From positions 1 through 43,885 of the forward strand of contig NZ_JAJUWS010000054.1 in assembly GCF_021390475.1 (NCBI RefSeq): DNA of 43,885 nt, read 5' to 3'. The DNA comes from Streptomyces sp. ST2-7A. GTDB lineage: Bacteria > Actinomycetota > Actinomycetes > Streptomycetales > Streptomycetaceae. The translations under genes and the position numbers were made by a program. How positions within the stretch are numbered: the stretch's first letter is position 1; each line of letters begins with the position of its first letter. The notes beneath the pieces are model-generated. The model made no database searches and was not told where the DNA came from. It saw only the letters and a list, made by a program, of their open reading frames with translations. Of this stretch, positions 15,478 through 22,655 are shown piece by piece.

Positions 15478-17388
15478 TCACTCCCCGGGGTCGAAGGTGG
15501 TGGGCAGACCGCGGGGCTCCTCCCCCGAGGGCGGCACGGACAGCGCCTTGAGGGCGAAGGTCATCACCTCGCGGAAGACCGGACCGCACAACTGCCCGCC
15601 GTAGTACTGCTCGCCGGTGGGGTTCTGGATGGCGCAGTAGACGGTGACCCGCGGTTCGTCGGCCGGCGCGAATCCCGCGAAGGAGGCCGTGTAGCCGTTG
15701 TAACGGCCGGTCTCCGGATCCACCCGATTGGAGGTGCCGGTCTTGCCCGCCACCCGGTAACCGGGGATGCGGGCCGCGTGGCCGGTGCCCCAGTCCTCGT
15801 CGACCACCACCGTCTCCAGCATCTCGGTGAGCCGCCGGGCGGTGTCCTCGCCGATCACCCGCTCGCGCTCCGGCTTCGGGGCCGCCTCCCAGCGCCCGTC
15901 GGGGCCGACCGTGCCCCGCACCACGGAGGGGGTGATCCGTTCCCCGCCGTTGGCGACCGTGGAGAAGACCCCGGTGGCCTGGAGTGCGTTGACCGACACC
16001 CCCTGACCGAACGGGATCGTGTACTGCTGGGCGGAGTCCCACTTCCCGGGCGGGGCGAGGATGCCCGCCGTCTCGCCGGGGAAGCCCAGACCCGTGGGGC
16101 GACCGAACCCGAAGGCCCGCAGGTAGGCGTGGAGGACCTCGTTGGCCTCCTCCTGCGTCTCCCCCAGCCGCTCGGTGGCCAGGATGGTGCCGATGTTGCT
16201 GGAGCGGGCCATGACCCCGGCCAGGGTCAGGTGGTAGGTGTCGTGGTCGTGGTCGTCGAAGAAGGCCCGACCCGCGCGAGGCAACCGACCGGGCACCGTG
16301 ACGTGCGTCTCCGGGGTGGCCACGCCCTCCTCGAGCACCGCCGCCATCGAGACGAGCTTGCTGGTGGATCCGGGCTCGTAGGCGTCCTGCAGGGCGGGGT
16401 TGCCGAGCAGCGCCGGCTCCGTGACGCCGTAGCGGTTGGGGTCGAAGCCGGGGGCGGAGGCCATGGCCAGGATCTCGCCGCTGCGGACGTCCTGGACGAT
16501 GACGTAGCCGCCGTCGGCGGCGGAGTCCTCCACCTGCCGGGCGATCGCGGCCGCCGCCGCCCACTGGATGTCCCGGTCGATGGTCAGCTCGATGTCGGTG
16601 CCGGGCTCCGCCGGCTGCTCGCTGGACCCGGCGGTCGGCACCCGGCGGCCGCCGGACTGGGCGTAGCGGATGGTGCCGTCCCGGCCGGCCAACTGCGGAT
16701 TCAGTATCGCCTCCAGACCGCCGGCGCCGTCGCCCTCGGCGTTGACGAAACCCAACAGCGCGGCGGCCAGCTCGCCCCCCGGGTAGACCCGCCGGGGGTT
16801 CTTCTCCCGGAAGACACCGGTGAGCACCTGGTGACCGGTCCCCTGCCGGCTGCGCTCGGCCAGCGCGCCGCGCAGGTCCAGGATCTGCCGCCACGCCTGC
16901 GGCGTCTGCTGCCGGGCCAGGAGCGCGTACTGGGAGTCGGGATTGTCCAGCAGTTCGGCGAGGCGGTCCTCGTCCTCCCCCAGGATCGGCGCGAGGAGCG
17001 CGGCCGCCTGACGGGGGGCGTCCGGGACACCGGTCTGCCCGGTGGTGAACAGCGAGGGGTCGGCGACGATGTCGTAGGCGTCGACGGTGGTGGCCAGGGA
17101 GGTGCCGTTGCGGTCGGTGATGTCGCCCCGGCGGGCCGCGATGGGGAGGGTGAGGTACCGGTTGACCACGGCCTGTTCGGTGTAGGAGGCCGCGTCCACC
17201 ACCTGTACCTGCACCAGCCGGACGGTGAAGACCAGGGTGACCAGGGTCAGGCCGATCCCGATGAGCCGCAGGCGGGGACGGTGGTTGGTCAGCCGCAACT
17301 GTTCGCCGCCGGCCGGGCGTCCCGCCGGGCGGGGGCGCGGGGGACGGGGGGCGCGCGGCCGATCGGGCCGCGGTGACGGGCCGCTCAC
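15478..17388 (-). CDS. ftsI: FtsI/PBP3, septal peptidoglycan transpeptidase
   Basis: 636-residue class B penicillin-binding protein that cross-links septal peptidoglycan with FtsW. It has a basic Pro-rich cytoplasmic tail (1-38), one membrane helix (about 40-60) and a PBP dimer domain that includes RRGDITDRNGTSLA (about 86-99). The transpeptidase motifs are STSK (341-344, catalytic Ser341), SSN (396-398) and KTGTSN (549-554). GTG at 17388 overlaps the ftsL stop as GTGA. It ends 107 bp before murE, one of the few real gaps in this half of the cluster. Confidence 0.98.
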   Translation of the reverse strand: MSGPSPRPDRPRAPRPPRPRPAGRPAGGEQLRLTNHRPRLRLIGIGLTLVTLVFTVRLVQVQVVDAASYTEQAVVNRYLTLPIAARRGDITDRNGTSLATTVDAYDIVADPSLFTTGQTGVPDAPRQAAALLAPILGEDEDRLAELLDNPDSQYALLARQQTPQAWRQILDLRGALAERSRQGTGHQVLTGVFREKNPRRVYPGGELAAALLGFVNAEGDGAGGLEAILNPQLAGRDGTIRYAQSGGRRVPTAGSSEQPAEPGTDIELTIDRDIQWAAAAAIARQVEDSAADGGYVIVQDVRSGEILAMASAPGFDPNRYGVTEPALLGNPALQDAYEPGSTSKLVSMAAVLEEGVATPETHVTVPGRLPRAGRAFFDDHDHDTYHLTLAGVMARSSNIGTILATERLGETQEEANEVLHAYLRAFGFGRPTGLGFPGETAGILAPPGKWDSAQQYTIPFGQGVSVNALQATGVFSTVANGGERITPSVVRGTVGPDGRWEAAPKPERERVIGEDTARRLTEMLETVVVDEDWGTGHAARIPGYRVAGKTGTSNRVDPETGRYNGYTASFAGFAPADEPRVTVYCAIQNPTGEQYYGGQLCGPVFREVMTFALKALSVPPSGEEPRGLPTTFDPGE

Positions 17389-17912
17389 GGCGTCTCCTCG
17401 GATGCGGGGTCGGTGGAGCCGCCGGTCGCCTCGGCGTCGGGGTCCTCGGTCCCGTCGGACGACCGACCGTTGGGGGTGTCGCCCTCGGGGACGGCGGGCG
17501 GGGAGTCCGGATCGGGGTCCGGTCGCGGCACGGGCTCCGGATCGGGCTCCGGCTCCGGCTCCGGCGCGGGTTCGGGCACCCCGAGGACGCCGCCGTCCGG
17601 GAGCAGGAAGACCGGGGGGCCACCGGGCACCAGCCCCAGCTCCCGGGCCCGTTCGGCCAGGGAGTGGGGGGCGGAGAAGGCGTCCACCTCGGCTTGGAGC
17701 GCCTGCTGCTCGTCGGTCAGCTCCGAGGTCTCCCGACGCAACTCGCTCAGCTCGAACGAGCCCTGATTGAGGGCGGCGTTCAGCAGCAGCAGGGCCAGCA
17801 TCCCGGTGCCCAGCAGGACCACGACGAGCAGCACGAAGGGGGTGCGGGCGGCCGAGGACGAACCGGTGGGCACCAGCCCCGCCAGCCTCGCGAGACGTTG
17901 TTGCGCGGTCAT
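17385..17912 (-). CDS. ftsL: FtsL-like divisome protein
   Basis: 175-residue bitopic protein by position and architecture. It has a short cytoplasmic start, one transmembrane helix (about 25-46, FVLLVVVLLGTGMLALLLLNAA) and a heptad-rich extracytoplasmic coiled coil (about 50-95, ELSELRRETSELTDEQQALQ). It then has a long tail (about 110-175) of Pro, Glu, Asp and Gly. The family is poorly conserved in sequence; the location between rsmH and ftsI is diagnostic. The acidic Pro-rich tail is longer than in the roughly 100-120-residue FtsL of other bacteria. Confidence 0.88.
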   Translation of the reverse strand: MTAQQRLARLAGLVPTGSSSAARTPFVLLVVVLLGTGMLALLLLNAALNQGSFELSELRRETSELTDEQQALQAEVDAFSAPHSLAERARELGLVPGGPPVFLLPDGGVLGVPEPAPEPEPEPDPEPVPRPDPDPDSPPAVPEGDTPNGRSSDGTEDPDAEATGGSTDPASEETP

Positions 17913-17985
17913 CCCGGTCGTTCCTCCTCGACGTGTCGGGCGCGCCCGGCCTCCCCGGTGCGCCCCGGGCCCCCGCCCGTCCCCG

Positions 17986-18960
17986 TCACAGGGCCGGGCG
18001 GATCCGTTCGGCGGCCCGCAGTCGGGCCGGCGCGGCCCGTCGGTTGCCCGCCGTCTCCTCGTCGTCGGGCAGTTCGGCCCCCCTGGTGAGCAGTCGCAGT
18101 CGCGGCTGGTACTCCTCGGGCACCACCGGTAGGCCCCGCGGCGCGGTGGAGCGCGCCCCCTCCGCCAGAACGCGCTTGACCAGCCGGTCCTCCAGGGACT
18201 GGTAGGACAGCACGACGATCCGCCCGCCCACTCCCAGCGCCCCCACGGCCGCCGGCACCGCCCGCTCGAGCACCTCCAACTCGCCGTTGACCTCGATGCG
18301 CAGCGCCTGGAAGGTGCGCTTGGCGGGGTTGCCGCCGGTCCGCATCGCGGCCTGCGGCAGGGAGGCCCGGATCAGTTCGACCAGTCGGGCGCTGGAGTTC
18401 AGCGGCGTCGTGGCGCGCTCGCGCACCACCGCCTCGACGATGCGGCGGGCGTTGCGCTCCTCGCCGTAGTTCCGCAGGATCCGGACCAGGTCACCGGGGG
18501 GATAGGTGTTCAGCACGTCGGCGGCGCTCGGCCCCCGGCTGCGGTCCATCCGCATGTCCAGCGGGGCGTCCCGGGAGTAGGCGAAGCCCCGCTCCGGTTC
18601 GTCCAGTTGCATGGAGGACACGCCCAGGTCGAAGAGGATGCCGGCCGGGGCCGGGACATCGAGCCGCGCCAGCACCTCCGGCAGTCGGTCGTAGACCGCG
18701 TGCACCGCCTCGAAGCGGTCCCCGAAGGGGGCGAGTCGCTCCGAGGCCAGGGCCAGCGCGTCCGGATCACGGTCGAGTCCGATCAACCGCAGGTCGGGGT
18801 GGGCGGTGAGCAGGGCCTCGGCGTGCCCGCCCAGACCCAGCGTGCAGTCCACCACCGACGCGCCCGGCTCCCGGAGCACGGGGGCGAGCAGTTCCAGACA
18901 GCGCCGGAGCATCACGGGACGGTGTCGTTCGGCCGTCGGCCGCTCGTTGCTCGGGGACAT
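17986..18960 (-). CDS. rsmH: RsmH (MraW), 16S rRNA m4C1402 methyltransferase
   Basis: 324-residue SAM-dependent methyltransferase that N4-methylates C1402 in the ribosomal P site. ERHRPVML at the start is the family signature. DCTLGLGGHAEALL is SAM motif I. GLDRDPDAL, FDLGVSSMQLDEPERGFAY, RILRNYGEERNARRI and the C-terminal SYQSLEDRLVKR all fit. The ATG at 18960 is preceded by GGAAGG. It is the first gene of the cluster; mraZ, which precedes it in many bacteria, is absent here. Confidence 0.98.
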   Translation of the reverse strand: MSPSNERPTAERHRPVMLRRCLELLAPVLREPGASVVDCTLGLGGHAEALLTAHPDLRLIGLDRDPDALALASERLAPFGDRFEAVHAVYDRLPEVLARLDVPAPAGILFDLGVSSMQLDEPERGFAYSRDAPLDMRMDRSRGPSAADVLNTYPPGDLVRILRNYGEERNARRIVEAVVRERATTPLNSSARLVELIRASLPQAAMRTGGNPAKRTFQALRIEVNGELEVLERAVPAAVGALGVGGRIVVLSYQSLEDRLVKRVLAEGARSTAPRGLPVVPEEYQPRLRLLTRGAELPDDEETAGNRRAAPARLRAAERIRPAL

Positions 18961-19307
18961 GGGCCTTCCGATGGGGCTCCCGCCTCGACGGCGGACGGGT
19001 GGTGGGCGACGCGCGGGGGCGCTTGTCGGCCCCCGGACCGCCGCGCCCCGCCTGCGGGTCGGGGCGCGGCCAACCCTAGTCCACCGTTCCCCGGCGGACC
19101 GCGCACCCGCCCGCTCCCCCGGCGGGTCGCGCCGGACCGGGGGCCGGGAGCACGCCCGGGTGTGAACCACGTCACTCCACGCCTCCGCAGGGGTGGTCAA
19201 CCGGCCGGCCGGGAGCCGGTTTTCGGCCCGGTACGCCCCTTCACCCCCGGGATCCCGGGGAGTGGCGCCTCCTCCCCCGTGATCCGTCCCCGTACTACGG
19301 TCGAGCC
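18961..19307. promoter_or_regulatory. divergent promoter region rsmH / carbonic anhydrase
   Basis: A 347-bp gap between the divergent rsmH and carbonic anhydrase genes. On the minus strand TAGGGT at 19078-19073 is a plausible -10 for the dcw operon, giving a leader of roughly 105 bases. A perfect 10-bp inverted repeat (19040-19049 with 19061-19070, 11-base loop) would fall at the very start of that leader. On the plus strand TACGGT at 19296-19301 lies six bases before the carbonic anhydrase ATG. No coding sequence is evident. Confidence 0.5.
19296..19301 (+). promoter_or_regulatory. TACGGT box 6 nt before carbonic anhydrase start
   Basis: A TAnnnT hexamer is followed by six bases and then ATG, with no ribosome-binding site in between. 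This is consistent with a leaderless mRNA. Confidence 0.4.
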
Positions 19308-19877
19308 ATGACGCAGAAGGTCACGACCCAGCCGAACACCGCCGACCGCGCCCCCGGGGCCGGCTCATCCGAGGAGCACGTCATCGACGACCTGTTGGCC
19401 GCCAACCGCGGTTACGCGGAGGACTTCCGCGATCCCGGCATGGACGCCCGTCCCGTGCGGCGGGTGGCGATCGTCGCCTGCATGGACGCCCGCCTGGACC
19501 TGCACGCCGCGCTCGGTCTGGAATTGGGCGACTGCCACACCATCCGCAACGCGGGCGGCGTGGTCACGGACGACATCATCCGCTCCCTGACGATCAGCCA
19601 GCGCGCCCTGGGCACCCGGTCGGTGGCCCTCATCCACCACACCGGGTGCGGGCTGCTGAACCTCACCGAGGACTTCCGGCACGAGCTGGAGATGGAGGTG
19701 GGGCAGCGTCCGAGCTGGGCGGTGGAGTGTTTCAAGGACCTCGACCAGGACGTGCGGCAGTCCATGGTGCGGGTTCGCACCTCTCCGTTCCTCCTGCACA
19801 CTGATGATGTGCGCGGGTTCGTCTTCGACGTGACCACGGGCCTGCTGCGGGAGATCGATCCGCCGGCCACCCCGTGA
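19308..19877 (+). CDS. beta-class carbonic anhydrase (Rv1284-like)
   Basis: 189-residue zinc enzyme interconverting CO2 and bicarbonate in the cytoplasm. Zinc ligands are expected at Cys58 (VACMDARLD), His111 and Cys114 (HHTGCG), with the Asp60-Arg62 dyad of beta-class enzymes. HTIRNAGGVVTDDIIRSL and the C-terminal VRGFVFDVTTGLL match the short mycobacterial Rv1284 type. The first 20 residues are a variable polar tail. Translation probably starts from a leaderless message. It stands alone, divergent from rsmH; bicarbonate supply for carboxylations is its likely role. Confidence 0.93.
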   Translation: MTQKVTTQPNTADRAPGAGSSEEHVIDDLLAANRGYAEDFRDPGMDARPVRRVAIVACMDARLDLHAALGLELGDCHTIRNAGGVVTDDIIRSLTISQRALGTRSVALIHHTGCGLLNLTEDFRHELEMEVGQRPSWAVECFKDLDQDVRQSMVRVRTSPFLLHTDDVRGFVFDVTTGLLREIDPPATP

Positions 19878-20009
19878 CGTGACGGAGCGAATGTGTGAAG
19901 AATGCCTGTCGGAGGGCATCCGCCCGGTGCCGCGCGGGTGCCGGGCGTTTCGAGGCATCCGGCCCGGTCGACCCGCACCGGCCGGGGGCGAGGCAGGCGA
20001 GGAGGGTCG

Positions 20010-21161
20010 GTGACGACCTATGAGGACCATCCGGGGCACCCGGTGCCGGGGCGGCGGATCGAGCACCGGGAGCGCGGATTCCCCGGCGACGGGGGATCCA
20101 ACGGTGTGACCGGGGGCGCCGGGCGTCCCGGGGGTCCGCCCGGCCCGGAAGAGGCGAGCGCCACGGCCCAGCGGGTGCGGCTGTCGATGGAGAGTGTCAT
20201 CGAGGGCAAGCCGGAGGTCGTCCGGCTCGCCCTGATCGTCCTCCTCGCCGAGGGCCACCTGCTGCTGGAGGACGTCCCCGGCGTCGGCAAGACCGTCCTC
20301 GCCAAGGCCCTGGCCGGGTCCGTCGACTGTTCGGTGAGTCGTATCCAGTTCACCCCCGACCTGCTGCCCTCGGACATCACCGGGGTGAGCATCTTCGACC
20401 AGCGGGAGCGGGACTTCGAGTTCAAGCCCGGGGCCGTCTTCGCGCAGATCGTGATCGGCGACGAGATCAACCGGGCCTCGCCCAAGACCCAGTCGGCCCT
20501 CCTCGAGGCGATGGAGGAGCGGCAGGTCACCACCGACGGCACCACCAGGGCGCTGCCCGAGCCGTTCATGGTCATCGCCACCCAGAACCCGGTCGAGATG
20601 GAGGGCACCTACCCGCTGCCGGAGGCGCAGCGGGACCGTTTCATGGCCCGTGCCTCGGTCGGTTACCCGGACCCCGACTCCGAGTGGCGAATGCTGCACG
20701 CCCGCGGCGGCTCCGGTCCGCTGGAGGAACTGCGGCCGGTCGCCGGGACCGACGAGATCCTGGAGCTGATCCGGGTGGTACGGGGCGTCCACGTCTCCGA
20801 GGCCGTCGGCCGATACGCCGTCCACCTGGTCGGCACCACCCGGGACCACCCCCAACTGCGACTGGGCGCCTCCCCCCGGGCCACCATCCACCTGCTGCGC
20901 GCCGCCCGGGCCTCCGCCGCCATCGCCGGGCGCGACTTCGTCCTCCCGGACGACGTGCAGGACCTCGCCGTTCCCGTACTGGCCCACCGGCTGATGCCCA
21001 CCGCCCGATCCCAACTCGGCCGCCACGGAGTGGAACAGCTGATGGCGGAACTGGTGCGCCACACACCGGTGCCGGAACCACCCCGGCCGCAGACGCATCG
21101 GCCGCTCCGCCCCAGCGAACACCTGCCGTCCACCGGCTCCGCGCGGGCACGGGGGTTGTGA
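20010..21161 (+). CDS. MoxR family AAA+ ATPase
   Basis: 383-residue AAA+ ATPase thought to act as a chaperone or activator for partner proteins containing von Willebrand or DUF58 domains. It has a disordered Gly/Pro-rich N-terminus (1-47), Walker A EDVPGVGKT (87-95), Walker B IVIGDEINRA (147-156), sensor IATQNPVEMEGTYPLPEAQRDRF and the helical lid with SPRATIHLLRAARASA. The GTG at 20010 follows GGAGGG; a start at 19902 would add a Gly/Arg-rich stretch without homology signs. It overlaps the DUF58 gene by one base (TGATG), so the two are co-translated. Confidence 0.93.
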   Translation: MTTYEDHPGHPVPGRRIEHRERGFPGDGGSNGVTGGAGRPGGPPGPEEASATAQRVRLSMESVIEGKPEVVRLALIVLLAEGHLLLEDVPGVGKTVLAKALAGSVDCSVSRIQFTPDLLPSDITGVSIFDQRERDFEFKPGAVFAQIVIGDEINRASPKTQSALLEAMEERQVTTDGTTRALPEPFMVIATQNPVEMEGTYPLPEAQRDRFMARASVGYPDPDSEWRMLHARGGSGPLEELRPVAGTDEILELIRVVRGVHVSEAVGRYAVHLVGTTRDHPQLRLGASPRATIHLLRAARASAAIAGRDFVLPDDVQDLAVPVLAHRLMPTARSQLGRHGVEQLMAELVRHTPVPEPPRPQTHRPLRPSEHLPSTGSARARGL

Positions 21162-22444
21162 TGCGGGCCGGCGGGACCGAGGAACGCGGTTCGCTGCGGA
21201 CTGCGTTCTCCGGCCTGACCACCCGTGGCCGGTCCTTTCTGGCCGCGGGGCTCGCGGCGGCGGGCTGCGCCCACCTGCTGGGCCAGGCCGAGCTGCTGCG
21301 GGTGGGGGCGCTGCTGGCCGTGCTGCCGGTCCTGTCGGTGCTGGTGCTGCACCTGGGGCGCAGCCGGGTGGCCGCCGCCCGGCTGCTGACCCCGGAACGG
21401 GTCGTGGCGGGCGAGGAGTCCCGGGTGCACCTGCGGGTGGAGAACACCGGACGCGGCGCGCGCACCGGTGTGCTGCTGCTGGAGGACCGGGTGCCCTACG
21501 TGCTGGGGCCCCGGCCGAGGTTCGTGCTGGACCGCATCGAACCCGGCGGACACCGGGAGGTCTCCTACCGGGTGCGTTCCGACCTGCGCGGCGAGTACCC
21601 CCTGGGGCCGCTGCAGCTGCGCCTGACCGACCCCTTCGGGATGGTCGAGTTGAGCCGTTCCTTCACGGCCCGCGACACGATGACGGTGCTGCCGCCGATC
21701 GAGTCGCTGCCCGACATCCGACCGGGCGGCGACGGCGGTGGGCTCGGCGCGCCGGTGCGCGCCACCGCCTCGTTCGCCGGGGACGACGACGTCATCCCGC
21801 GCGGCTACCGGCACGGCGACGACCTGCGCCGGGTGCACTGGCGGGCCACGGCCCGCCACGGGACGCTGATGGTGCGGCGCGAGGAACAGCCGCACCGCGA
21901 ACGGTGCACCGTCCTGCTCGACACCCGGGGGAACGCCCGGGAGGGCGCCGGACCCGCCTCACCGTTCGAGACCGCGGTGAGCGGTGCCGCGTCGGTGGTC
22001 GCCCACCTGCTGGAACGCGGCTGGTCGGTGCGGCTGATCACCGACACCGGGCTGGAGTTGCCCGCTCCGGGCGTGCGATCGGCGGGCGGCGCGGCGGAGA
22101 CCGGCGCGCTGATCATGGACGCCCTCGCCCGCGTCGATCGCTCCGGGCTCGAGGACTTCGCCGAATCGGTCGGGGTGGCGGCCCCCTCCGGGGGCGGCCT
22201 GCTGATCGGCTTCCTCGGCGCGGTCCGCGTCGGTCGGAACCAGGCCCTGGAGCGCCTGCGCTCCCGCCACTCCTCCGCCGTGGCCTTCGTGTCCGCCGGT
22301 CGGCGCGAGGAGATGGTGGAGCGACGGCAGTACCGCGAACTGGCGGAGGCCGGTTGGACGGTGATGCCCCGGGAGGCCGGGACGCCGTTGGCGGACGACT
22401 GGTTGCGGGCCGCCGGTGCCCCGCCCGCGGCGGCCACCGGCTGA
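21161..22444 (+). CDS. DUF58 domain membrane protein
   Basis: 427-residue protein with two membrane segments near the N-terminus (about 25-41 and 46-64), a beta-rich region and the DUF58 core. The family motif RGYRHGDDLRRVHWRATARHG lies at about 212-232, followed by a vWA-like fold (CTVLLDTRG, FETAVSGAASVVAHLLERGWSVRL). DUF58 proteins are the standard partner of MoxR ATPases and of TgpA-like transglutaminases. The start may be ATG at 21161 or the in-frame GTG at 21158; both overlap the moxR stop. The biochemical role is not established. Confidence 0.92.
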   Translation: MRAGGTEERGSLRTAFSGLTTRGRSFLAAGLAAAGCAHLLGQAELLRVGALLAVLPVLSVLVLHLGRSRVAAARLLTPERVVAGEESRVHLRVENTGRGARTGVLLLEDRVPYVLGPRPRFVLDRIEPGGHREVSYRVRSDLRGEYPLGPLQLRLTDPFGMVELSRSFTARDTMTVLPPIESLPDIRPGGDGGGLGAPVRATASFAGDDDVIPRGYRHGDDLRRVHWRATARHGTLMVRREEQPHRERCTVLLDTRGNAREGAGPASPFETAVSGAASVVAHLLERGWSVRLITDTGLELPAPGVRSAGGAAETGALIMDALARVDRSGLEDFAESVGVAAPSGGGLLIGFLGAVRVGRNQALERLRSRHSSAVAFVSAGRREEMVERRQYRELAEAGWTVMPREAGTPLADDWLRAAGAPPAAATG

Positions 22445-22655
22445 GCGCCGACGCCTCCGGCGCCGGACGACCCGGGACCATGGAGCGGGGTACCGTTCCC
22501 GTCCGCCGCCCGCCGGCGCGGCCCCCGGTCCGACGGGCCCGGAGCCGACGGCCGGGCGCGGTCCGGCACGTGACCCATGACACGACCGAGCACACGAGCG
22601 ACAGTTCCCGGTGACCCGCCCCGAACGGCGGTCCACCGGCCGGAAGGGGCCCCGG

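Noticed and set aside
13778..17623. A single 1281-codon frame running through murE and antiframe to ftsI, which could look like a fusion protein.
   Set aside because: Only the part from about 15370 shows MurE sequence. The upstream part is a frame-shifted reading of ftsI, Arg/Pro/Gly-rich as expected for shadow frames in high-GC DNA.
19902..20009. Upstream ATG for the MoxR ATPase.
   Set aside because: It would add a Gly/Arg-rich stretch with no family similarity, and GGAGGG stands directly before the GTG at 20010.
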